Under the pieces are notes generated by a model, which saw only the letters and a program-made list of their open reading frames with translations, searched no databases and had not been told where the DNA came from. The translations under genes and the position numbers were made by a program. 64,000 nt of DNA. It comes from Terriglobia bacterium. Its GTDB lineage: Bacteria > Acidobacteriota > Terriglobia > Terriglobales > Acidobacteriaceae. This document shows, in pieces, positions 43,922 through 50,652 of the stretch (position 1 is its first letter; each line of letters opens with the position of its first letter). The stretch spans positions 496,001 through 560,000 of the forward strand of contig JAIQFD010000002.1 in the NCBI GenBank assembly GCA_020073495.1. The letters are read 5' to 3'.

Positions 43922-44314
43922 ATGGGAGCGCGCCGAGACACGAAGAGTAACGGCGAGCTCGCCGAAGCTGCGTTCGTACACAAGGCGGTGTCGCTGGGAT
44001 TGGTGGTGTCGAAGCCATTCGGGCCGGATGCGCGATATGACTTCGTGGTGGACTCGGGGACGCGGCTGTATCGGGTGCAGGTGAGGTCGGTGCGGTGCGA
44101 CGGCGGGAGCGGATACCTTGTGCGTTGCTGTTATAGCAAACAGCGTCCGTACACGCCCCAGGACATCGATGTGCTGGCGGCGTACGTGATCGCGGAGAAT
44201 GCGTGGTACATCATCCCGGTAGGGGCATTCGCGCCAGCAGTAGGTATCGGGATCCGGCCGGGAGGACGAGGGCGATTCGAGAGCTACCGGGAGGCGTGGC
44301 ATCTGCTGGGCTGA
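43922..44314 (+). CDS. PD-(D/E)XK nuclease-like protein, copy 2, catalytic Lys changed to Arg
   Basis: 130 residues, paralogous to 32846-33283 (shared GELAEAAFVHKAVSLG and KPFG..ARYDFVVDSGTRLYRVQV). Glu12, Asp40 and Gln53 are kept but the catalytic lysine is Arg55 (RVQVRS), so nuclease activity is doubtful; DNA binding may remain. Leader and hairpin organisation is the same as in copy 1. Start ATG 43922 follows a terminator-like hairpin directly, so translation may need the hairpin to be melted or a different start. Confidence 0.78.
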   Translation: MGARRDTKSNGELAEAAFVHKAVSLGLVVSKPFGPDARYDFVVDSGTRLYRVQVRSVRCDGGSGYLVRCCYSKQRPYTPQDIDVLAAYVIAENAWYIIPVGAFAPAVGIGIRPGGRGRFESYREAWHLLG

Positions 44315-44560
44315 GCGCCGGACTTTCGTCCGGCGGAGATTCCGTCGTCCCTCCGGGACTTGGCTTCCCTTACCGCTCTACCCAGGACTCGCGCGCGTGG
44401 CGCGCTTCGTCCTGGGCTACCACTCCGCCGCGCCGATGGCGCTGTCTGAGGTCTGACGCCCACACGAGCAAACCCGGCTCGTGTGGGGCACCCGATTGTT
44501 ACCTGGGCCACCCGCCCGCGCCGCACAAGGGTGGGGCACCCCGGCGACGCAAAGACACAA
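44315..44560. repeat. Cluster of hairpin repeats
   Basis: Consecutive stem-loops without a gene: CGCCGGACTTTCGTCCGGCG, ACCCAGGAC...GTCCTGGGCT around a GCGCGC core, CACACGAGC...GCTCGTGTG, and GGTGGGGCACC words. Lies between the second PD-(D/E)XK gene and the HNH gene. Confidence 0.7.
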
Positions 44561-44574
44561 GAAACGAACTCAAA

Positions 44575-45021
44575 TCAGGCAGGAGACCCCCAGGGCTGTG
44601 CATCGAAAAACGCACGCTCGGACTTGTGGCTCGCTGCAATCAACTTTCCGCGTTCAGTGAAGATCTGATCCCGAAGGTCGTAGAAATCCTCCAGTGTCTT
44701 AGGCGGAATCATATTATCGGCGGGCTTATACCGATTGCAGAATCCGTTGCATGCTGCACATGCCAGCACTCTGTTGGACACATCCTCACTCCACTCCTCT
44801 GGAATGACCATCGCCGTGCACGCGCTCGCCGGAACGACGTGGTCAAGCACCATTGTCAACCACGTCTCGTACACGGCTGTGAAATCGACGTCGCAGTAGG
44901 CACACCGCCTCTGGCCTGTCCGCCGCATGAACGCGAGGCCGTATTCGTGACGGCAGTTGGCACCCTTCACCCGGCCTAGCAGTTGCCGACCCCCACCGGG
45001 ATACGCCTCAAACGGAAGCAT
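44575..45021 (-). CDS. HNH endonuclease-like protein
   Basis: 148 residues. Zinc-finger HNH fold: CAYCDVDF supplies the first CxxC, LDHVVPASA the catalytic His region, and NRVLACAACNGFCNRYKP the second CxxC and the Asn/His part. Stand-alone HNH proteins of this size occur in mobile elements, restriction systems and phage. Its neighbours, a PD-(D/E)XK element, hairpin clusters and hicBA, suggest an accessory island. Target is unknown. Confidence 0.8.
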   Translation of the reverse strand: MLPFEAYPGGGRQLLGRVKGANCRHEYGLAFMRRTGQRRCAYCDVDFTAVYETWLTMVLDHVVPASACTAMVIPEEWSEDVSNRVLACAACNGFCNRYKPADNMIPPKTLEDFYDLRDQIFTERGKLIAASHKSERAFFDAQPWGSPA

Positions 45022-45218
45022 GTCGAGAAATTCCTCCTCAGGGGACTTACCGTTCTACTTCAGCCCAATGCGGTCTGGGTGGCAAAGAGCGAAGAATTGC
45101 TGGGGTGGCCGCCGCTTGCGCGCCCTCTGATTCCTTGATTCCCTCTCATAACGACGCTCGCACAATCTCGGTGACTCGGGCAATCCCGGCGATTCCGGCG
45201 ATTGTGACGATCCCCCGA

Positions 45219-45322
45219 TCACCCGATCCCCAGATCCTTCCAGATGCGGTCGATCTTCGCCTTGGTGGCGGGGTCCATCTCAATCTCGTCGGGCCAGGGG
45301 CGGGTGAAGCCCTCGGTGGGCC
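45219..45322 (-). pseudogene. Third, diverged ubiD 3'-end fragment
   Basis: On the minus strand it encodes RPTEGFTRPWPDEIEMD followed by a variant ending in DLGIG and a stop, matching the C-terminus of UbiD. More diverged than the copy at 45569-45735, especially near the end. No start or upstream ubiD sequence is attached, so it is a non-functional fragment. Confidence 0.85.
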
Positions 45323-45568
45323 GCGACGAGTTCTGTCGCCCCTAAAGGGGCTGGGGCGATATTCTTACAGCTTACCCCTTGTTCGCGGACTAATGTCCGC
45401 GAAGTCAGGGCTGAAGCCCTGACCTATCGCCCGGGGCTAGATTCTTTCGCCGCCTTTGGCGGCTGCGGGCGGGCGCACCACGACCAAACTGTCTCGACGG
45501 TTTCTGCGATCTCGGCAGTGAAAGCAGGTCCCTCGCTTCGCTCGGGATGACAGAATTTCAGCAACAGT
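45323..45568. repeat. Hairpin-repeat insert between two ubiD tail copies
   Basis: Contains CCCCTAAAGGGG, TTCGCGGACTAATGTCCGCGAA, TCAGGGCTGAAGCCCTGA, CGCCGCCTTTGGCGGC, and an inverted B-variant repeat at 45524-45553 (AGCAGGTCCCTCGCTTCGCT then CGGGATGACA). No gene is supported. From 45022 to 45218 I see only degenerate GGCGATTCC words. Confidence 0.75.
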
Positions 45569-45735
45569 TCAGCCGAGGCCGAGCGCCTTCCAGATCTCAT
45601 CCACCCGCTTCTTCGTCTTCTTGTCCATCTCGATCTCGTCGGGCCAGGGGCGGGTGAAGCCCTCGGTGGGCCATTTGCGGGTGGCGTCGATGCCCATCTT
45701 GGAGCCGAAGTTGGGCAGGCGTGAGGCGTGGTCGA
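45569..45735 (-). pseudogene. Second ubiD 3'-end fragment (167 bp direct repeat)
   Basis: Aligns base for base in length with 46203-46369, the true end of ubiD, with roughly nine in ten bases the same by eye. It encodes DHASRLPNFGSKMGIDATRK onward to LGLG and stop. It begins where the hicBA cassette ends, so it looks like a duplicated target end rather than a gene. Confidence 0.92.
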
Positions 45736-45741
45736 AACATC

Positions 45742-45966
45742 TCACAGCAACGCCCTGAATTCCTCGACGCTGATCCCGGCCTCCCGTATCAGGGCGCGGA
45801 GCGTTCCTTTGGCGATTTCTGAATGATCGGGAACCACGAGGCGCCTGAAGGGAGGCTTGGTGTTGCGAAGGATGATGTGGCTCCCGTGCTGGCGATCGAC
45901 CTCGTAACCGAACTTCCGCAGCGCCTTGACCGCTTCGCGGCCCGAGATGCGCGGCAGGAGCGTCAC
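45742..45966 (-). CDS. hicA: HicA-family mRNA interferase toxin
   Basis: 74 residues, double-stranded-RNA-binding-like fold. ISGREAVKALRKFGYEV and QHGSHIILRN carry the catalytic histidine; VPDHSEIAKGTLRALIREAGIS is the family's C-terminal signature. It degrades mRNA when free of HicB. It overlaps hicB by 4 bases (ATGA) with the antitoxin gene first, the reverse of the commonest order. It ends 6 bases from the duplicated ubiD tail. Confidence 0.92.
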   Translation of the reverse strand: MTLLPRISGREAVKALRKFGYEVDRQHGSHIILRNTKPPFRRLVVPDHSEIAKGTLRALIREAGISVEEFRALL

Positions 45967-46193
45967 TGAGGCGTCTCGATCTCGACGATCTCTTCGTGGA
46001 TCGATGGCGGTACCGGATCGCCGTGCGCGGCCAGGCTTTCCAAATAGCCCGCAATCGCCTCCTTGATATTCGCCAAGGCTTCCGCGCGGGTCTTGCCCTG
46101 CGAAATGCAGCCGGGCAATGAGGGAACTTCCGCCACGAATGCGCCGTCCTCATCCACTTCGATCAAGACCCGGTACTTGAGATGGTTGGCCAT
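45963..46193 (-). CDS. hicB: HicB-family antitoxin
   Basis: 76 residues with the partial RNase H-like HicB fold: YRVLIEVDEDGAFVAEVPSLPGCISQGKTRAEALANIKEAI. Neutralises HicA. The C-terminal DNA-binding helix of longer HicB proteins is missing, so autoregulation may be weak. The gene begins 9 bases after the ubiD stop, so it is likely transcribed from the ubiD promoter. Confidence 0.9.
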   Translation of the reverse strand: MANHLKYRVLIEVDEDGAFVAEVPSLPGCISQGKTRAEALANIKEAIAGYLESLAAHGDPVPPSIHEEIVEIETPQ

Positions 46194-46202
46194 AGGCGCA
46201 TT

Positions 46203-47810
46203 CTACTCAATCCCGAGCTTCTTCCATATCTCATCCACCCGCTGCTTGGTCTTCTCGTCCATCTCGATCTCGTCTGGCCAGGGGCGGGTGAAGCCTTCGG
46301 TGGGCCACTTGCGGGTGGCGTCGATGCCCATCTTGGAGCCGAAGTTGGGCAGGCGTGAGGCGTGGTCGAGCGAATCCACCGGGCCGAGGGTGAACTGGAT
46401 GTCGCGCTCGGGGTCGATATGGTTGGCCACGCGCAGCACCACCTCACGCACGTCCTGCACGTCGCAGTCCTCGTCCACCACGATGACGCACTTGGTGAAC
46501 ATGGCCTGTCCCATCGCCCAGATGCCGCTCATCACTTTGCGCGCGTGTCCGGGGTAGGACTTGCGGATGGAGACGATCATCAGGTTGTGGAAGACGGCTT
46601 CGACCGGGAGGTTGACGTCCACGATCTCGGGCAGGGTGACGCGCATCAGCGGCAGGAAGATGCGCTCCACTGCCTTGCCCATGTACGCGTCCTCCATGGG
46701 CGGCTTGCCCACGATGGTGGTGGAGTAGATCGGGTCCTTGCGGTGGGTGACGCAGGTGACGTGGAAGACCGGATACTCGTCCTCGAGCGAATAGAAGCCG
46801 GTGTGGTCGCCGAAGGGGCCCTCGGTGCGCAGCTCGTCGAGATTGACGTAGCCTTCGAGGACGATCTCGGCGGTGGCGGGGACCTCCAGGTCCACGGTCT
46901 CGCACTTGACCAGCTCGACCGGCTTGCCGCGCAGGAAGCCGGCGATGAGGAACTCCTCGACGTCGGGGGGCGCGGGCACGATGGCGGCGAAGGTCAGAGC
47001 GGGCTCGGTGCCGACGGCCACCGCAACATCAAGTTTTCCTTTAACTTTGCCTCCGGAAGCCTCGATGGCGCCGCCGCCGGAGCGGGCCATGAGGTCGACG
47101 GCCGCGGAACGTGTGGGACCGGCGCCCCCGCCGGTCGCGACAGCCGAGGGCGGCTGTCCCGCACCAGCCGCCGCCGCCCGCATCGCTTCCCGGTAATGCT
47201 CTGCCCCGACCTTTTGGCGCTGCCAGTGCATGCCCGCCGTGGTCGCGTCGTAGACCTGCATGCGGTACATGCCGACGTTGCGCTTCCCTGTCCGCGGGTC
47301 GCGGGTGATGACGCAGGGCAGAGTGATGAAGCGTCCGGCGTCCTTGGGCCAGCATTGCAGCACGGGGAAATCCAGCAGCGAGAACTGGTCGCGCTGGATG
47401 ACCTCCTTGCAAGGCCCGGTGGCGACCGTCTTGGGGAAGAACTTGCCCACATCGGCGAGCATGGGCAGCATCTTGAGCTTGTCGAGCAGGCCCTGGGGCG
47501 ACTTGACGTCGAGGAACTGGTGGATGCGCTCGGCGATCTCGTCGAGCGAGTCGACGCCCAGCGCCATCTTCATGCGGGCGTCGGACCCGAATTGGTTGAT
47601 GAGCAGGTGGGAGCCGGGATATCCCTTGAGGTTTTCGAACAGCAGCGCTTTGCCGCCAGCGACAGCCGAGGGCGGCTGTCCCACACTCTTGCTGACCCGG
47701 TCGGTGATCTCGGTGATCTCCAGGATGGGATCGACCTGGGGCTTGATGCGCCTTAATTCGCCGGCACGGTCGAGGGCCGCGATCCAGTCACGCAAATCGT
47801 TGTAAGCCAT
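46203..47810 (-). CDS. ubiD: UbiD-family decarboxylase with repeat-derived insertions
   Basis: 535 residues. Prenyl-FMN-dependent decarboxylase of the 4-hydroxy-3-polyprenylbenzoate type (menaquinone/ubiquinone or aromatic-acid pathways). Family blocks include RNVGMYRMQVYD, MHWQRQK, the catalytic ELRTEGPFGDHTGFYS and KSYPGHARKVMSGIW. Two extra segments, both containing GQPPSAVA, come from in-frame hairpin insertions (47661-47680 and 47113-47158); the second adds a Gly/Ala-rich loop of about 40 residues. The 3' end is duplicated beyond hicBA. Confidence 0.93.
   Translation of the reverse strand: MAYNDLRDWIAALDRAGELRRIKPQVDPILEITEITDRVSKSVGQPPSAVAGGKALLFENLKGYPGSHLLINQFGSDARMKMALGVDSLDEIAERIHQFLDVKSPQGLLDKLKMLPMLADVGKFFPKTVATGPCKEVIQRDQFSLLDFPVLQCWPKDAGRFITLPCVITRDPRTGKRNVGMYRMQVYDATTAGMHWQRQKVGAEHYREAMRAAAAGAGQPPSAVATGGGAGPTRSAAVDLMARSGGGAIEASGGKVKGKLDVAVAVGTEPALTFAAIVPAPPDVEEFLIAGFLRGKPVELVKCETVDLEVPATAEIVLEGYVNLDELRTEGPFGDHTGFYSLEDEYPVFHVTCVTHRKDPIYSTTIVGKPPMEDAYMGKAVERIFLPLMRVTLPEIVDVNLPVEAVFHNLMIVSIRKSYPGHARKVMSGIWAMGQAMFTKCVIVVDEDCDVQDVREVVLRVANHIDPERDIQFTLGPVDSLDHASRLPNFGSKMGIDATRKWPTEGFTRPWPDEIEMDEKTKQRVDEIWKKLGIE
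47113..47158. repeat. Double hairpin inserted in ubiD
   Basis: GACCGGCGCCCCCGCCGGTC (47117-47136) next to GACAGCCGAGGGCGGCTGTC (47139-47158), flanked by GTGTGGGACC and GTCCCGCACC arms. The second hairpin is identical to 47661-47680. Confidence 0.8.
47661..47680. repeat. GACAGCC hairpin inserted in ubiD
   Basis: GACAGCCGAGGGCGGCTGTC, a perfect 8-bp stem identical to 47139-47158, followed by CCACAC. Read in frame as GQPPSAVAGG within UbiD. Confidence 0.8.
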
Positions 47811-47895
47811 GGGAACGGGAGATTATACGGGATTGCGCTGCGCGATTTGGGGCGTGGCGGCAGCTCTTGTTCGCGTGCGGCGGTGCACACTCCCT

Positions 47896-47911
47896 TGTGA
47901 CCCTAATCACA
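47896..47911. promoter_or_regulatory. Perfect CRP/FNR-family box upstream of the kinase operon
   Basis: TGTGACCCTAATCACA is a perfect TGTGA-N6-TCACA palindrome, 19-64 bases ahead of the two plausible kinase starts. It argues against the earliest in-frame start at 47867. Confidence 0.65.
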
Positions 47912-47974
47912 GACCCTTGTGAGCCGCGGATGGTATCCCTGAAGCTGGCGCGGCCGGGGCCGCGCGAGGCGCCG

Positions 47975-49285
47975 ATGAAACAAGTCTCCCCCTCCCGGGG
48001 ATGGTTCTGGGCCACGCTCATGCTGTCCACGGTGAGCCTGGTGGCGCTGGTCTTCGCCTTCTGGGAGCTGGTGGAGAACCGGTTCTTCCGCGACCTGGAC
48101 TACGTCTCGATGCACTACCTCTATATCAGCCGCGGGATCGCGTCATCGATCCTGCTGGCGGTGTGGGCGGCGTGGTTCGTGCTGCGCGAGCGGCGCGCGG
48201 CGGAGGAAGAATTGCGGCGCTCGCGGGAGCGGTATCGCGGGCTGCTCAACGTCTCGCCTGGAGCGGTGGCGCTGTTCGGCGCCGACCTGCGAGTGCTGGA
48301 GTGGAACGCGTCGGCGGAGCGGTTGTACGGCTACGAGCGCGAACTCGTCCTGCAATTGCCGCTGCCGACGGTGCCTCTGCAGCGCAGGGCCGAACTGGGC
48401 GAGCTGATGTCGCGGGTCAGCCGCGGAGAAGCCGTCCTCGACCACGAGAGCGAGCGGCTGGACGCCTCCGGCCAGACCATTCAGGTGCAGCTCAGCCTGC
48501 TTCCCTTCAACGAAGGCGGCGAGCTGTTTTATCTGGAGGTGGCGGCGGACATCCGCGAACGGGTGCGTCTGCGCGAGCGGCTGATCGAATTCGAGAAGCT
48601 GACCAGCATGGGACAGATGGCGGCGGGGACGGCGCACCACTTGAACACGCCTCTGGCGGCCATGCTGCTGCGGGTGCAGATGATGCGCGCGCGCATGCAG
48701 GAACCCCCCACCGCCTCCGAGCTGGAGCGGCTGGAGGGCAGCCTGCGCTTCTGCCAGCAGTTCGTACGGCGCCTGCTGGATTTCGCGCGGCGTCCGGCGG
48801 CAAAGAAGGAACCGGAAGCGGTGCGCGCGGTGATCGAGGGCGTGCTGGGCTTCGTGGGGCCGACGCTGGAGGCCAAGCTCGTGCACCTGAGCTGCGAATT
48901 CGACGGCATCGCGGAACAGAAGGTGCTGGGCGACCGCAACGAGCTTGAAACCCTGCTGCTGATCCTGCTGAGCAACGCGGCCGACGCGGTGGCGACCGGC
49001 GGCAACATCCGCATCACGGCGCAAGCGGCGGCCGAGGGGAACGTGGAGATCACCATCACGGACGACGGATGCGGCATCCCGCCCGAAGCCCTGGCGCGGA
49101 TCTTCGAGCCTTTCTACACGACCAAGCCCGTGGGCAAAGGGACGGGGCTGGGTCTGGCGATCGCCAAGAACATCGTGTCGCAACACGGCGGCAGCATCCG
49201 GCTGGAAAGCGGCAGCGGCAAAGGCACACGGGCGATCGTGGAACTTCCGGCGATAACCGCTACCGCGGCGGTGGTGGCGTCATGA
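47975..49285 (+). CDS. Membrane sensor histidine kinase (PAS, HisKA, HATPase)
   Basis: About 436 residues from ATG 47975 (MKQVSPSRGWFWATLM); ATG 47930 is possible. Two N-terminal membrane helices, a PAS domain (YRGLLNVSPGAVALFGADLRVLEWN), HisKA with phospho-His in AAGTAHHLNTPLAAML, and HATPase motifs (LLILLSNAADAV, DDGCGIPPEAL, GTGLGLAIAKNI). Overlaps the next regulator by ATGA, so they form a two-component pair. A CRP-like box precedes it. Confidence 0.92.
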   Translation: MKQVSPSRGWFWATLMLSTVSLVALVFAFWELVENRFFRDLDYVSMHYLYISRGIASSILLAVWAAWFVLRERRAAEEELRRSRERYRGLLNVSPGAVALFGADLRVLEWNASAERLYGYERELVLQLPLPTVPLQRRAELGELMSRVSRGEAVLDHESERLDASGQTIQVQLSLLPFNEGGELFYLEVAADIRERVRLRERLIEFEKLTSMGQMAAGTAHHLNTPLAAMLLRVQMMRARMQEPPTASELERLEGSLRFCQQFVRRLLDFARRPAAKKEPEAVRAVIEGVLGFVGPTLEAKLVHLSCEFDGIAEQKVLGDRNELETLLLILLSNAADAVATGGNIRITAQAAAEGNVEITITDDGCGIPPEALARIFEPFYTTKPVGKGTGLGLAIAKNIVSQHGGSIRLESGSGKGTRAIVELPAITATAAVVAS

Positions 49286-50652
49286 AGCGCGAGATCGAGA
49301 TCCTGGTGGTGGACGACGACCGCGAGCTGGCGGAAACGTTGCGCGACCTGCTGGTGGGCGAAGGGTACACGGTGGCAACCGCCAACTCGGCCGGCGACGC
49401 CCTGGCGGTCCACGAGGAGAACCCGCCGCTGGCCATGGCGCTGGTGGACCTGATCATGCCGCAATGTGACGGCATGGCGCTGATGGAGGAGTTGCACCGC
49501 CGCAACCGTACTCTGCCGGTGATCATCATGACCGGCTTCGGCACCATCGAGACGGCGGTGGACGCCATCAAGCGCGGGGCCGAGGATTACCTCACCAAGC
49601 CCTTCGACCGCGAGGCGGTGCAGAAGAAGATCGGGCGGCTGATGGAGCTGCACCGGCTGCGGCATCGCGTGGCCGAGCTGGAAGCGGACCTGAAGCAGGT
49701 CAGCGACCCGTTCCAGGAGCTGGTGTACGTTTCCCGGGGCATGCAGCAGGTGGTGGACCGGGCACGGGCGGCCGCCGACAGCGACGCCACGGTGCTCATC
49801 GTGGGCGAGACCGGGACCGGGAAGGAGAAGCTGGCGCGCGCCATCCATCGCGCCAGCCGACGCGCCTCGGGGCCGTTCCTGGCGGTCAACTGCGGGGCGC
49901 TGCCCAAGGATTTGATCGAGAGCGAACTGTTTGGCGTGCGCAAGGGGGCCTACACCGGAGCCTACAGCGACATGCCGGGGGTCTTTGCCGCGGCGGCGCG
50001 CGGCACCGTCTTCCTGGACGAGATCGCGGAGATGCCCAAGGAAGCGCAGGTAAAGCTGCTGCGGGTGCTGCAGGAACACGAGGCGCGGCCGGTGGGCGGG
50101 ACGGTGGCGGTGCCGATGGACGTGCGCGTGGTCGCGGCCACCAACAAGCCGCTCACGGCGCTGCGCGCGGAGTATCTGCGCGAAGACCTGTACTTCCGGG
50201 TCGCGACCGTGGTGCTGGAGGTGCCGCCGCTGCGCACGCGGCGGGAGGACGTCCTGGTACTGGCGCAGTGGATCGCGACGCGCATCTCGGAACGATACGA
50301 GCGGCAAGTCACGCTGAACCCGGCTGCAACCGAGGCGCTGCTCGGATATTCGTTCCCCGGAAATGTGCGCGAGCTGGAGAACATCCTGGAGAGCGTCGCG
50401 GCGGTCTCGAAGGAAGACCCCCAGACCATCACCGAGCGCGACGTCCGCCCGCTGTTCCATGCCAACGGCCCGGCGCAGGCGGGATGGATGGAGCAGCCGA
50501 TGACGCTGGAGGAGATGGAGAAGATCGCCATCGAACGCGCCATCCGTCTGTGCCAGGGGAACCGCACCAAGGCGGCGGCGCGGCTGGGGATCTCGCGGGA
50601 CACGCTGTACCGCAAGCTGCGCGACCTGAACATCGCGGTGGGGACACCATGA
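49282..50652 (+). CDS. NtrC-family response regulator with GAYTGA loop
   Basis: 456 residues. Receiver domain (phospho-Asp in ALVDLIMPQCDG), AAA+ with Walker A GETGTGKE, Walker B FLDEIAEM, and Fis HTH (CQGNRTKAAARLGISRDTLY). The sigma-54 contact loop reads GAYTGA in place of GAFTGA; Phe to Tyr is an aromatic substitution at a critical position and may alter sigma-54 interaction. Coupled to the kinase upstream and the cytochrome gene downstream. Confidence 0.92.
   Translation: MKREIEILVVDDDRELAETLRDLLVGEGYTVATANSAGDALAVHEENPPLAMALVDLIMPQCDGMALMEELHRRNRTLPVIIMTGFGTIETAVDAIKRGAEDYLTKPFDREAVQKKIGRLMELHRLRHRVAELEADLKQVSDPFQELVYVSRGMQQVVDRARAAADSDATVLIVGETGTGKEKLARAIHRASRRASGPFLAVNCGALPKDLIESELFGVRKGAYTGAYSDMPGVFAAAARGTVFLDEIAEMPKEAQVKLLRVLQEHEARPVGGTVAVPMDVRVVAATNKPLTALRAEYLREDLYFRVATVVLEVPPLRTRREDVLVLAQWIATRISERYERQVTLNPAATEALLGYSFPGNVRELENILESVAAVSKEDPQTITERDVRPLFHANGPAQAGWMEQPMTLEEMEKIAIERAIRLCQGNRTKAAARLGISRDTLYRKLRDLNIAVGTP

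Noticed and set aside
43922-45021. Restriction-modification system formed by the PD-(D/E)XK and HNH genes
   Set aside because: No methyltransferase is near, the genes point in opposite directions, and one catalytic lysine is missing.
45569-46153. 194-codon frame overlapping hicBA on the same strand
   Set aside because: Its C-terminus is the duplicated ubiD tail and its front half is hicBA read in the wrong frame; no start or homology of its own.
46362-47756. 464-codon plus-strand frame opposite ubiD
   Set aside because: Antisense shadow of ubiD caused by high-GC codon bias; the ubiD motifs are on the minus strand.
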